64,000 nucleotides of DNA from Actinomadura macrotermitis (GTDB lineage Bacteria > Actinomycetota > Actinomycetes > Streptosporangiales > Streptosporangiaceae). The notes beneath the pieces were generated by a model. That model was given only the letters and a program-made list of their open reading frames with translations, searched no databases and was not told where the DNA came from. Below, piece after piece: positions 44,345-52,636 of this stretch. Both the position numbers and the translations under genes were made by a program. How positions within the stretch are numbered: position 1 is the first letter of the stretch; each line of letters opens with the position of its first letter. Location of the stretch: positions 644,073 through 708,072 of the forward strand of contig NZ_WEGH01000002.1 in the NCBI RefSeq assembly GCF_009604375.1, given 5' to 3'.

Positions 44345-45547
44345 TCACCGGTACCGGCGGGTGAGGCCGAGGTAGGCGAGGCTGAGCACCGCCAGCCCGG
44401 CGCAGGCCGCCAGGGCCGCCGGCACGCCGACGGGCAGGAGGAGCCCGCCGAGACCGGTGCCGAGGGCGATGCCGAGGTAGAGGGCCGAGGCGTTCAGGCC
44501 GACGACCACCGGCGTCTCCCGCGGGGCCGCGGAGATCAGCCGGACCTGCTGGGCGGGCGTCTGGAACCACGTGCCGGCGCCCCAGGCCACCATCAGCAGA
44601 CCGGCCAGCGGCAACCGGTGCACGTGCGCGCCGGCCGCCCAGGCGGTCGCGGCGAGCGTCACGGCGAGCGCCGTGTACCCGGCCGCCAGGACGCGGACGG
44701 GCCCGTACCGGTCGACCGCGGCGCCGGCCGCCAGGTTGCCGGCCACCGCGCCCGCGCCGTACAGGAAGAGCAGCCACATCTCCGCGCCGCCTTCGGCACC
44801 GAGCGCGTGCAGGATGGGGACGGCGTAGGCGTACAGCCCGTAGCTGGCGGCCAGGCCGAGCACGGTCAGCGGCAGCACCGCCACCACGCCGGGGAGGCGG
44901 AGGGCGTTCAGCCGCGCGCGCAGGGGGACGCGGGGGCCGCCGGGGAGCACCGGCATGACGGCGAACACGCCCGCCGCGCAGAGCGCGCAGAGCGCCGCGA
45001 CCAGGCCGAGCGCGGCCCGCCAGTCCAGCAGCCGGCCGGCCAGGTTGCCGAGCGGCACCCCGAGCGCCGTCGCGACGGTCAGGCCGCCGATGACCACGGC
45101 GAGCGCGCGGCCCCGCTGCGCAGGCGCGACCAGCGAGGCGGCGACGGCGCCCGCGCTCGGGGTGAAGGCGGCGGCGCCGAACGCGGCCAGGACCCGGGTG
45201 GCCATCAGCACCGGGAAGCTCGGTGCCAGCGCCGAGCCCAGGTTCGCGGCCGCGAGCAGCACCAGCGCGCCCACCAGCAGGGCCCGGCGCGGAATCCGGG
45301 TGGTGGCGGTGGCGAGGACGGGCGCGAGCACGGCGTAGGCGACGGCGAAGGCCGTCGCGCTCTGCCCCGCCGCCCCCTCCGACACCCGCAGCGAGTCCGC
45401 CATGGCGGGCAGGAATCCGGCCACCACGTAGGCGTCGGTGCCGACGGCGAAGGTGCCGAGCGCCAGCACGGCGGTCGAGCCGAGGCCGCGCGCCGCGGGC
45501 GCGGCGGGGGCCGCGGCCGTCTTGACCGGGATATTGGACATCCCCAT
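44345..45547 (-). CDS. MFS transporter, drug:H+ antiporter type
   Basis: A 400-residue 12-helix MFS protein of the AraJ/CmlR type. The motif between helices 4 and 5 (AAAFTPSAGAVAASLVAPAQRGRALAVVIGG) is typical of this efflux group, as is the start LALGTFAVGTDAYVVAGFLPAMADSL. ATG 45547 is supported by AGGAAGG. It follows the Rrf2 regulator gene by 38 bases and is probably controlled by it. The exported compound is unknown. Confidence 0.9.
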   Translation of the reverse strand: MGMSNIPVKTAAAPAAPAARGLGSTAVLALGTFAVGTDAYVVAGFLPAMADSLRVSEGAAGQSATAFAVAYAVLAPVLATATTRIPRRALLVGALVLLAAANLGSALAPSFPVLMATRVLAAFGAAAFTPSAGAVAASLVAPAQRGRALAVVIGGLTVATALGVPLGNLAGRLLDWRAALGLVAALCALCAAGVFAVMPVLPGGPRVPLRARLNALRLPGVVAVLPLTVLGLAASYGLYAYAVPILHALGAEGGAEMWLLFLYGAGAVAGNLAAGAAVDRYGPVRVLAAGYTALAVTLAATAWAAGAHVHRLPLAGLLMVAWGAGTWFQTPAQQVRLISAAPRETPVVVGLNASALYLGIALGTGLGGLLLPVGVPAALAACAGLAVLSLAYLGLTRRYR

Positions 45548-45585
45548 TTCCTTCCTGACTGGGCCCGCACGCGGGCCGGCCTGTT

Positions 45586-46056
45586 TCAGCCGCCCAGGCG
45601 GGCGTAGTTGCGGCGGGCGCGTTCGGCCGACGCCGGGGAGCCGGCCATCAGGTCGGCGACGGTCTGCGCGGCCAGTTCACGCCGCCAGGCCAGTTCGGCC
45701 CGGCGCATCGCGGCGGCGATCCCGCACGGGCCGTCGAAGCGGGCCCCGACGGCCCCGGCGCCGCGCTGCCGGATCTCCTCGCAGCGGAAGAACTCCTCGC
45801 CGCCCTCCAGCGCGGCCACGACGTCCATCAGGGTGATCCGCTCCGGCGGCCGCGCCAGGGCGAAGCCGCCCCGCGCGCCGGGCGTGGAGGTCAGGATCCC
45901 GGCCCGGGCCAGCGCCTGCAGGCGCTTCTTCAGGTACTCCTGTGGCAGGTCGAACCAGGCGGCGAGCCTGCGGATCGACACCGGGCCCTCGCCCTCCAGC
46001 CAGCCGAGCGTGACGCAGCAGTGCAGCCCCCACTCGACCCCTTCACCCAGTCGCAT
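45586..46056 (-). CDS. Rrf2 family transcriptional regulator
   Basis: A 156-residue regulator. The winged helix (about 1-70) reads VSIRRLAAWFDLPQEYLKKRLQALARAGILTSTPGARGGFALARPP, in the usual Rrf2 pattern ending in GGF-L. Of the three iron-sulfur cysteines of IscR-like members, two are seen (Cys92 in FFRCEEI and Cys111 in GPCGI), plus Cys13-Cys14 near the N-terminus, so cluster or thiol sensing is possible. It heads a unit with the MFS gene and is divergent from the NmrA-like gene. A dyad lies at its start. Confidence 0.87.
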   Translation of the reverse strand: MRLGEGVEWGLHCCVTLGWLEGEGPVSIRRLAAWFDLPQEYLKKRLQALARAGILTSTPGARGGFALARPPERITLMDVVAALEGGEEFFRCEEIRQRGAGAVGARFDGPCGIAAAMRRAELAWRRELAAQTVADLMAGSPASAERARRNYARLGG

Positions 46057-46060
46057 GAAC

Positions 46061-46080
46061 AGGGATCTTAGATATCCCCT
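46061..46080 (-). promoter_or_regulatory. Candidate Rrf2 operator
   Basis: AGGGAT and ATCCCCT flank a central region, four bases upstream of the Rrf2 start codon. On the Rrf2 strand the same bases include TATCTA, a possible -10 box, so binding would block transcription of the regulator and MFS genes. Confidence 0.5.
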
Positions 46081-46272
46081 TTCCCGGCCGCAACCCGACC
46101 CGCGGGGGCGGGGCGCACGGCCGCGGCGGGCCGGAGAATTTTTTTTCCGCACCCTCCGGCCCCTTTCTCGCGCGTTTATGCAGGTGAGCGAAATACATGA
46201 ACATCGCATTCACGTTTGCCTTCGCCGCACGCTCGGCACAGAATGCGGGCTCACCAATTCAAGGAGGACGTG

Positions 46273-47139
46273 ATGACCATTCTGGTGACCGGGGCCACCG
46301 GGAACATCGGACGGCTCGTCGTCGAGGGGCTCCTGGAGGCCGGCGCATCGGTGCGGGCCGTGACCCGCTTCCCGGAGACGGCCGGACTGCCCGCGAAAGC
46401 CGAGGTCGTGCACGGTGACCTGACCCGGCCGGACACGCTGGCGGAGGCGCTGCGGGGGGTCGAGGCGGTCTATCTGTTCCCCGTCGCCGCGACGGCCGGG
46501 GAAGTGGTCGGGCTCATCGAGGCGGCCGGCGCGGAACGCGTGGTCACCCTGTCGTCGGGGGCCGTGGAGGGAGGTTACGACACCGATTTCCATTTGCCCG
46601 TCGAGCAGGCCGTGGAGGCGTCCGGAATGGCGTGGACGCATGTGCGGCCGGGTGAATTCATGCTGAACAAGCTGTGGCTGTGGGGGCCGTCCATCCGGGC
46701 CGAGCGGACGGTCCGCGAGCCGTCGCCGGACGCGCTCTGGTGCCCCGTGCACGAGCGCGACATCGCCGAGGTGGCCGTCGCGGCGCTCACCGAGGACGGC
46801 CACGCGGGCGCCGCGTACCCGCTGAACGGCCCGCAGGCGCTCTCCCTGCGCGACCAGGCGCGGGAGATCGCCGCCGCGCTCGGCGAGGACGTCCGGTTCG
46901 AGCGGGTCACCCCGCAGGAGGCGCGCGAGCTGTACCGGCGGCAGGGCGGGTTCGCGGCGGCCAACGCCGACTTCCTGCTGGGCTTCACCGACTACGGCGG
47001 GGCGGAGACGACCCCCGGCGAGGCGGACGGGCTGGACGCGTCGATGCTCGCCGACCTGCCGACCGCCGCGGCGGTGACCGGCCGGCCCGCCCGGACCTTC
47101 GCCGCCTGGGCCCGGGAGCACGCCGGCGATTTCCGCTGA
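46273..47139 (+). CDS. NmrA-like NAD(P)-binding oxidoreductase
   Basis: A 288-residue Rossmann-fold protein of the atypical SDR/NmrA group. TILVTGATGNIGRLVVEGLLEAG is the dinucleotide-binding loop, and THVRPGEFMLNKLWLW and HERDIAEVAVAALTEDGHAG follow the family layout. Members are quinone oxidoreductases or redox-sensing regulators of the QorB/NmrA type. ATG 46273 is preceded by AAGGAGG. The divergent Rrf2 gene suggests redox control of this locus. Confidence 0.88.
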   Translation: MTILVTGATGNIGRLVVEGLLEAGASVRAVTRFPETAGLPAKAEVVHGDLTRPDTLAEALRGVEAVYLFPVAATAGEVVGLIEAAGAERVVTLSSGAVEGGYDTDFHLPVEQAVEASGMAWTHVRPGEFMLNKLWLWGPSIRAERTVREPSPDALWCPVHERDIAEVAVAALTEDGHAGAAYPLNGPQALSLRDQAREIAAALGEDVRFERVTPQEARELYRRQGGFAAANADFLLGFTDYGGAETTPGEADGLDASMLADLPTAAAVTGRPARTFAAWAREHAGDFR

Positions 47140-47151
47140 CCCGCTCTTAAA

Positions 47152-47188
47152 GTTCGTACCACGAACAAGTATTGTTCGTGGTACGAAC
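47152..47188. promoter_or_regulatory. Double MarR-type operator forming a 37-bp inverted repeat
   Basis: GTTCGTACCACGAAC (47152-47166) and GTTCGTGGTACGAAC (47174-47188) are each palindromic and are reverse complements of one another, giving 17-base perfect arms around GTA. A related half-site (TTCGCAGTACGAA) lies just upstream of the nearby marR gene. The pair sits 13 bases after the NmrA-like gene. It could also act as a hairpin terminator, but there is no T-run. Confidence 0.7.
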
Positions 47189-47246
47189 CATTAGGGACGG
47201 GAGGGCGGGGGCATGACCTGCACGGCCGCGGTCACCGGTCCGGCGC

Positions 47247-47708
47247 CTACTCGAACACCTCGGGCACCTTGTTCTCCAGCACCACCCGGCCGAGCAGGGC
47301 GGCGAGGGCCGCCCGGTCCGCCTCGCCGAGGCCCGCGGTCAGGTCCTCGATCCGGCGGCAGGTCTCGGCGTAGAACCGCTCGGCCACCCCGGCGCCCGCG
47401 GGGGTGAGCGCGATCCGGACGGCGCGCCCGTCCGCCGGGTCGGGCTCGCGCCGCACCAGGCCGCGCCGGGCGGTGCGGTCCACCAGGCCGGTGAGGCTCG
47501 ACTTGGCCAGCCGGAGCATCCCGCCGAGCTCGCCCATGCCGTACGGCTGCGCCATCAGCACGCAGAGCAGCTGGCCCTGCTGCGGGGTGATCCCGTGCTC
47601 GCGGCCCGACTCGGCGTACACCGCGTCCACCAGGAACGAGGAGCGCACCAGCGCGGCGACGACCCCCATCGGCCCGTTCTCGGCTCTTCCCATGCGGCCA
47701 CAGTACAT
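47247..47708 (-). CDS. MarR family transcriptional regulator
   Basis: A 153-residue winged-helix regulator. LLCVLMAQPYGMGELGGMLRLAKSSLTGLVDRTARRGLVRREPDPADGRAVRIALTPAG is the DNA-binding core including the wing (DGRAVRI). The start may be ATG 47708 or ATG 47693; no strong ribosome site is seen for either. It is divergent from the LLM oxidoreductase gene (gap 28 bases), and the imperfect dyad TTCG-CAGTA-CGAA at 47708-47720 between them fits autoregulation and control of that gene. Confidence 0.9.
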   Translation of the reverse strand: MYCGRMGRAENGPMGVVAALVRSSFLVDAVYAESGREHGITPQQGQLLCVLMAQPYGMGELGGMLRLAKSSLTGLVDRTARRGLVRREPDPADGRAVRIALTPAGAGVAERFYAETCRRIEDLTAGLGEADRAALAALLGRVVLENKVPEVFE

Positions 47709-47736
47709 TCGCAGTACGAACTAAGAAGGTGCGGAA

Positions 47737-48639
47737 ATGAACCAGCCCCTGTTCGGCGTGAGCGTCAGCACCGCGGTCGAGGCGGCACGGGAGTCGCTGC
47801 GGCTCGCGACCCTGGCGGACCGGGACGGGCTCGACCTCGTCACCGTCTCCGACCACCCCTACTACGGCGGCCGGCTGGACGCCTACTCCATCCTCGGCGT
47901 CGTCCTCGGCGCGACCTCCTCCATCACCGGCGTCGTGAGCGTCTCCAACCTGCCGACCCGCCCCGCGCCCATGCTGGCGCGCGCGGTCACCTCGCTGTCG
48001 GCGCTGTCCGGCGGCCGGATCGTACTCGGGCTCGGCGTCGGCGGCCTGTGGGACGACATCGCCCGGATGGGCGTGGAGAGGCTCGGCCCCGGCGCCGCGG
48101 TCCGCGCGTTCGAGGAGGCGATCACCCTGGTCCGGGAGCTGTCCGGCGGCGGCGGGCCGATGACCTTCGACGGCGAGTTCTACCAGGTGGACGCCCTGGA
48201 GCCGGCGCCGGTCCCGGCGGCGCCGGTCTGGACGGGCTCGGTCGGCCCGAAGTCGCTGGCCGTCACCGGCCGGCTCGCCGACGGCTGGTTCCCCGGGCAC
48301 GCCGCGGACTGGCTGAGCGAGCGGTACCGCACGTCCCGCCCGGTCATCGACGAGGCCGCGCTGGCCGCGGGCCGCGACCCCGCGGACGTCGCCACCGTCT
48401 ACAACCTGCCCGGGGAGATCACCGAAGCGCCGCTCGCCGCGCCCCGGGACCGGGAGGGCCGGTGGCGGGGCGGCTCGGTGGAGCAGTGGACCGAGGAGCT
48501 CACCGGCGCGGTGCTGGAGCACGGCGCGTCCGGCTTCGTGTACTTCGCCCCGGGCGGGCGGGCGCCGGACGAGGCCGCCCTCGGCCGCTGGGCGCGGGAG
48601 ATCGTCCCGGCCGTCCGCGCGGCCGTCGCCGCGGGCTGA
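47737..48639 (+). CDS. LLM class flavin-dependent oxidoreductase
   Basis: A 300-residue luciferase-like monooxygenase. FGVSVSTAVEAARESLRLATLADRDGLDLVTVSDHPYYGGRLDAYS, SALSGGRIVLGLGVGG and VWTGSVGPKSLAVTGRLADGWFPG are typical of the F420- or FMN-dependent branch. ATG 47737 follows AAGGTG. The gene is divergent from marR, from which it is probably regulated, and convergent with a MerR gene. Confidence 0.9.
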   Translation: MNQPLFGVSVSTAVEAARESLRLATLADRDGLDLVTVSDHPYYGGRLDAYSILGVVLGATSSITGVVSVSNLPTRPAPMLARAVTSLSALSGGRIVLGLGVGGLWDDIARMGVERLGPGAAVRAFEEAITLVRELSGGGGPMTFDGEFYQVDALEPAPVPAAPVWTGSVGPKSLAVTGRLADGWFPGHAADWLSERYRTSRPVIDEAALAAGRDPADVATVYNLPGEITEAPLAAPRDREGRWRGGSVEQWTEELTGAVLEHGASGFVYFAPGGRAPDEAALGRWAREIVPAVRAAVAAG

Positions 48640-48641
48640 GG

Positions 48642-49418
48642 TCAGCGGGCGCCGGACCGCCGGGCGATCTCGGTGATCTGCTCGCTGGTGCGGGCCTGGA
48701 TCTCGGCCTGCATGGCGCGGGCCAGGAGCGCCCGCACCGCCGCCTCGCTGAGCGGGCGGAGCCGCCGGATCAGCCCGGCGACCTCGGGCAGGTCCTGCCG
48801 GACCGCGTTGTGCGAGGAGTCGTCCAGCTTGCCCTGGTCGACGGCGAGCTGGACGAAGCGCCCGGCGATGTCCCGGCAGCCGGCGTCGGTCTTCTCGGCG
48901 ATCTCGAACACGGTCGTCAGCGGGACGCCGGCGGCCACCAGCTCGGCGCCGACCTGCAGCAGGGCCGGGCTGGGGACCGTGTAGTGGTCGCCGTCGCGCT
49001 CGACGAAGCCGAGCTCCTCGGCGCGCCGCAGCGTCCACCGCAGGTAGCCGGCGGGCAGCGCGTCCAGCTCCCGCGGCGTCATGCCGGGGAAGAACATCGC
49101 GGTCAGCCGGGGGCCGTCGATCCGCCCGGGCGCCTCCTGCGACCACGGGTCGGTGAGGGCCTTCTCCACGCCGAGCAGGTCGGCCAGGTCGTGCCCGCTC
49201 TCCCAGGCGGTGATCAGCTCGGCGATCGTGGCGATGGTGTGGCCGCGCTCCTGGAGCTGGTGGATCAGCCGCAGCCGGGCCAGGTGGGTCTCGTCGTAGA
49301 GGGAGACCCGGCCCTCGCGCCGCGGCGGGTGCAGCACCCCGCGCTCCCGGAAAGCCCGCACGTGCCGGGAGGTGGTCCCCGCGGCGTGCGCCAGCTCGTC
49401 GATGCGGTAGGTCGCCAT
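48642..49418 (-). CDS. MerR family transcriptional regulator
   Basis: A 258-residue regulator with N-terminal MerR helix-turn-helix (YRIDELAHAAGTTSRHVRAFRERGVLHPPRREGRVSLYDETHLARLRLIHQLQERGHTIATI) and a long helical C-terminal region of about 180 residues, longer than in metal-sensing members and without a cysteine cluster; it probably binds an organic ligand. It is divergent from the SCP2 gene, with a dyad between them. Confidence 0.88.
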   Translation of the reverse strand: MATYRIDELAHAAGTTSRHVRAFRERGVLHPPRREGRVSLYDETHLARLRLIHQLQERGHTIATIAELITAWESGHDLADLLGVEKALTDPWSQEAPGRIDGPRLTAMFFPGMTPRELDALPAGYLRWTLRRAEELGFVERDGDHYTVPSPALLQVGAELVAAGVPLTTVFEIAEKTDAGCRDIAGRFVQLAVDQGKLDDSSHNAVRQDLPEVAGLIRRLRPLSEAAVRALLARAMQAEIQARTSEQITEIARRSGAR

Positions 49419-49490
49419 GCCCGTCTTTTTATCACCGGGCGCTCTTGACGGTGCCGCGACGACGCCCGCAAACTGTGGCCCTCAAGTCAA

Positions 49491-49512
49491 TGTGCCATAG
49501 ATTTACGGCACA
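49491..49512 (+). promoter_or_regulatory. Dyad between MerR and SCP2 genes
   Basis: TGTGCC and GGCACA flank ten bases that continue the symmetry (TA...TA), 20 bases before the SCP2 start codon. Its position fits an operator for the divergent MerR protein. Confidence 0.5.
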
Positions 49513-49531
49513 GTCGCGGATGGAGAACCCG

Positions 49532-50077
49532 ATGACCGATCCGACCGTCCTGCGGGAGACCGACGACCTGCCGACACTGCTCGCCCACCTGAAGGGCGTG
49601 GACATGACGAGCCTCCTGGAGCAGGCCGACCCGGCCGACCTGCGGCGGCTCACCACGTCCATCAGCACCCCCGGCGAGCTGCGCGACCTGCTCGCCCTCG
49701 CCGGCGACGACGCCACGATCACCGCGTTCATCGCCAAGGGCGGCGTCGAGGCGATGCTGGACCAGGTGTTCGGCCTGATGCCCACCCGGCTGCTGCCCGA
49801 GAAGATCGGCGCCGACGGCGGCACGGTGGAGTGGCACATCGGCACCCCCGACGGCGAGAAGACCTACCACCTCACCATCGCCGACGGCACCGCGACCGGC
49901 ACCCGGGGCGCCGCCGACCGGGCCCGCACCACGCTGACGATGTCGGCGCCCGACCTGCTCCGCCTCTGCGCGGGCACCCTGGACGGCGTCGCCGCCTTCA
50001 TGACCCAGAAGATCAAGCTGTCCGGCGACATGCTGTTCGGCGCCAAGCTCGCCTCCGCCTTCGACACCACCGCCTGA
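49532..50077 (+). CDS. SCP2 sterol-binding domain protein
   Basis: A 181-residue protein. The C-terminal about 100 residues form an SCP2-type lipid-binding fold (GTVEWHIGTPDGEKTYHLTIADGTATGTRGAADRARTTLTMSAPDLLRLCAGTLDGVAAFMTQKIKLSGDMLFGAKLASAF), while the N-terminal helical part precedes it. It should bind a hydrophobic ligand in the cytoplasm. ATG 49532 is selected because GGAGA lies just upstream; ATG 49520 is possible. Confidence 0.88.
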   Translation: MTDPTVLRETDDLPTLLAHLKGVDMTSLLEQADPADLRRLTTSISTPGELRDLLALAGDDATITAFIAKGGVEAMLDQVFGLMPTRLLPEKIGADGGTVEWHIGTPDGEKTYHLTIADGTATGTRGAADRARTTLTMSAPDLLRLCAGTLDGVAAFMTQKIKLSGDMLFGAKLASAFDTTA

Positions 50078-50087
50078 GCCACCCCCT

Positions 50088-50116
50088 GGCGCGGGGGAAC
50101 GCGTTTCCCCCGCGCC
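50088..50116 (+). terminator. Terminator of SCP2 gene
   Basis: A 12-base-pair perfect stem GGCGCGGGGGAA (50088-50099) with TTCCCCCGCGCC (50105-50116), loop CGCGT, ten bases after the stop codon. Confidence 0.85.
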
Positions 50117-50208
50117 GGCTCCGGCGGCCGAGGTGTTTTTCCCGGCTGTGCCGGCCGCCGGGATCTTCTAGGGTGCGATGGACGAATGATCTACATGGGA
50201 GGTCCACC

Positions 50209-50601
50209 GTGCGCCGGTTCGCGACCGTGTCCGCCATGGCCCTGCTCGCCGGGGCCGTCCCGCTGATGTCCGCCCCCGCCGAGGCGGCGGTCTGGCACTC
50301 CTTCAAGGCCTCCCCGGTGAAGGGCGGCGCGGCCGGCGGGAAATGGGCGCGGGACAGGTCCAAGATCACCGTGCGGATCTGCGCCAAGGACACCGGGCGC
50401 GACGGGCTCGCCGCGATCGCCGTCCTGCGGGTCGCCGAGAAGAAGCGCACGAAGGAGCTGTTCGGCGCCTCCGCCGGCGGCTACGGCAAGGTGCGGTGCC
50501 GCACGGTGACCTCGAAGATGAACGACCACCTGTGGGTGCGGGTCCTGACCGGCAACGAGGGAGGCCCGGCCCGCATCGGCACGTGGCAGAAGCTCGCCTG
50601 A
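50209..50601 (+). CDS. Small secreted protein, 130 residues
   Basis: GTG 50209 follows GGGAGG at good spacing. A signal peptide is clear (basic RRF, hydrophobic ATVSAMALLAGAVPLM, cleavage after AEA near residue 26). The mature part of about 104 residues has two cysteines (ICAKD and VRCRTV) that may form one disulfide, and a beta-rich pattern. No family is recognised. A TAGGGT hexamer at 50170-50175 may be its -10 box. Confidence 0.75.
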   Translation: MRRFATVSAMALLAGAVPLMSAPAEAAVWHSFKASPVKGGAAGGKWARDRSKITVRICAKDTGRDGLAAIAVLRVAEKKRTKELFGASAGGYGKVRCRTVTSKMNDHLWVRVLTGNEGGPARIGTWQKLA

Positions 50602-50605
50602 CCCG

Positions 50606-51661
50606 TCAGGGGTTCTCCCGCAAGGTGAGGCCGAAGAAGTCGACGTGGTAGCCGTCGATGGACTGGGCGTGGTCGACCAGGCTGAGGCCCTGCGGGGACT
50701 CGATGCCGAAGGCCTTGGCCGTCTCGACCAGCAGCCCGGCCAAGCGGAGGCCGTCCACCTCGCCCAGGCGGTGCGGGCCCGAGTGGTAGGCGACGCGCGT
50801 GAACTCGTCGTGCTCGTGGGACGGCGGCGCGTCGGCGGTCGCCGTCCAGCCGAGCGAGGGCAGGTCGTACTTCGCCAGGTCCACGTCCTCCTGCTCGAAG
50901 ACCGCCAGCTCCAGCGTGTCGGCGTCGCAGGCCAGGTGGAACACCCAGGGGCCGTACGTGCCCGGGATGAGGGCGTGCATCGCGAGCGACAGCTCGATGC
51001 CGAGGGCCCGGACCTCCGCCGGAAGGCTCCGCAGGAAGCAGGTCAGCGTGGTGTGGAAGACCTCCCAGTCGTCGGTCCGCCACATGCCGGGGATGCTGAG
51101 GCCGCCGTTCGCGGCGCTGCGGTCGGTGCCGAAGAAGCCGTCCAGGGCGTAGGCCTCACCGTGGCGCTGGCGCCAGAACCAGTTCTCGGTCGGATCGGTC
51201 GGGAACAGCACCAGTTCCGGGCCGGCCTCGCCCGCCTGCAGTTCCAGCGAGTCGGGGTGGCCGCGCCAGCGCCGGAACGGGGCGCCCCACCGGGGCGTGC
51301 TGTCATAGAACGTGCTGAGACCGCCGTACGAGCCCATGATCGGGGAGGGGCCGAGGGCCGCGGTCAGCTCGTGGGCGGCGCGCCGGAAGGCGTCGGCCTT
51401 GACGGCCGGGTCCGCCGCCACGGCGATCGGCACGTAGAGGCCGACGTACTCCTCGCCGCGGACGTGGTCGCTCTCGTACTTGCCGACGGGCCGGAGCCGG
51501 GCGTCACCGGAGGGCAGGCCCGTGCGCACGACGTCGCCCGCCCGCTCCCAGCCGAGGCCGGCCACGAGCCGCCCCACCCCGTCCTCGCGCCACCCGCCCG
51601 TGTCGGCCGCCCGCAGCCGCCGCGCCAGGTCCACCAGATCGTCTCCGCCGAGCACCGGCAT
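50606..51661 (-). CDS. Hypothetical soluble protein, possibly DUF6301-like at N-terminus
   Basis: A 351-residue cytosolic protein without signal or membrane segments. The N-terminal part (DDLVDLARRLRAADTGGWREDGVGRLVAGLGWE; later AFRRAAHELTAALGPSP) resembles DUF6301, a small actinomycete family, while the C-terminal half (about 150-351: WFWRQRHGEAYALDGFF; MWRTDDWEVFHTTLTCFLRSLP; FHLACDADTLELAVFEQEDVDL) is unassigned. ATG 51661 is preceded by AAAGGGCGGG. Function unknown. Confidence 0.7.
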   Translation of the reverse strand: MPVLGGDDLVDLARRLRAADTGGWREDGVGRLVAGLGWERAGDVVRTGLPSGDARLRPVGKYESDHVRGEEYVGLYVPIAVAADPAVKADAFRRAAHELTAALGPSPIMGSYGGLSTFYDSTPRWGAPFRRWRGHPDSLELQAGEAGPELVLFPTDPTENWFWRQRHGEAYALDGFFGTDRSAANGGLSIPGMWRTDDWEVFHTTLTCFLRSLPAEVRALGIELSLAMHALIPGTYGPWVFHLACDADTLELAVFEQEDVDLAKYDLPSLGWTATADAPPSHEHDEFTRVAYHSGPHRLGEVDGLRLAGLLVETAKAFGIESPQGLSLVDHAQSIDGYHVDFFGLTLRENP

Positions 51662-51769
51662 CCCGCCCTTTCATGATCGAGTGGGACAAGCCTGCCACGC
51701 GCCACCGACGAAATCGCCGTGGCCGCCCCCGGTCGTCCACGGAGCGGCCACGTGCGCTGCGGAACGTTC

Positions 51770-52390
51770 CTACCGCGTGGTGCACACCCAGGAGATCCAG
51801 CGGCCGCCGCCCGCGTTGGAGATCGCGTTCCGCTGGGCCGCCTCCTTCGTCGCGCCGCTGCCGCCCCAGTACCGGTTGGTCCTGGAGTTGAACGCGACCG
51901 CGCCGCAGCCGTTGACGAACGTGGTGAGGACCTTGCACCCGGAGGCGGGGCACTCGTTCAGCGCCCGCCGCTTGGCGCCGGCCTCGGTGTCGTAGTCCCA
52001 GGCCTTGCCGACGGCGCCGTTGCTCGCCACGGCGATCGCCCCGTAGTTGCGCGGCGGCGGCGAGTACGTGCTGTCCGGGGTGGACGGCGTCGAACTGGGC
52101 AGCGTCGGCGGGCTGTACGTGGGCGGGCTGTAGGTCGGGACGTCCGGGATCGTGGGCCGCGTGATCGCCGTCGGCCGCGACGAGCCGCTGGAGCCGAGCA
52201 GCAGCACCGCGAGGACGCCGCCGCCGATCAGTACCACGAAGACCGCGACGAGCACGATGATGAGGGCCGCCGGGTTGCCGTTCGGCGGCCGCGGGGGGCC
52301 GGGCGGCCCCCAGCCGGGCGGGCCGGGCGGACCGGGCGGCGGCCCGTACGAAGGTGGTGGGCCACCATGCGGCGGCTGCGGAGGTTGCAC
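51770..52390 (-). CDS. DUF4189 domain membrane-anchored protein
   Basis: A 206-residue protein. A Pro/Gly-rich cytoplasmic N-terminus (about 1-38) is followed by one membrane helix (about 40-66), a Ser/Thr/Pro linker with TYSPP repeats, and an extracellular DUF4189-type domain (about 113-206: YGAIAVASNGAVGKAWDYDTEAGAKRRALNEC; Cys at four positions for two disulfides; WGGSGATKEAAQRNAISNAGG). The start is GTG 52390. A TATGAT hexamer 36 bases upstream may be its -10 box. Function unknown. Confidence 0.85.
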   Translation of the reverse strand: MQPPQPPHGGPPPSYGPPPGPPGPPGWGPPGPPRPPNGNPAALIIVLVAVFVVLIGGGVLAVLLLGSSGSSRPTAITRPTIPDVPTYSPPTYSPPTLPSSTPSTPDSTYSPPPRNYGAIAVASNGAVGKAWDYDTEAGAKRRALNECPASGCKVLTTFVNGCGAVAFNSRTNRYWGGSGATKEAAQRNAISNAGGGRWISWVCTTR

Positions 52391-52636
52391 TGTGACCGCT
52401 CCCGGGATGCGTCGATTTCCGGAAGATCATAGCGACCCCGGCTGACGAGAAATGGCGACAATCTACTACTTTTCACCCCCACTTGCCGCATCCGCCACTC
52501 CACCCCCTGAAGCCCGCCTCAATCAACGCCCGCACCACCGGACCCGCCCCGCCGGACGGCACACCGAAGCCACGCCGCCGCACATCGCCAGGAGTAGCGC
52601 ATCCGGGGCCTGAAGCGGCTTGGGTTCCGGGAGGGG

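Noticed and set aside
47152..47188. Insertion-sequence terminal inverted repeats
   Set aside because: The arms face each other across three bases and no transposase is nearby; palindromic sub-sites fit MarR operators better.
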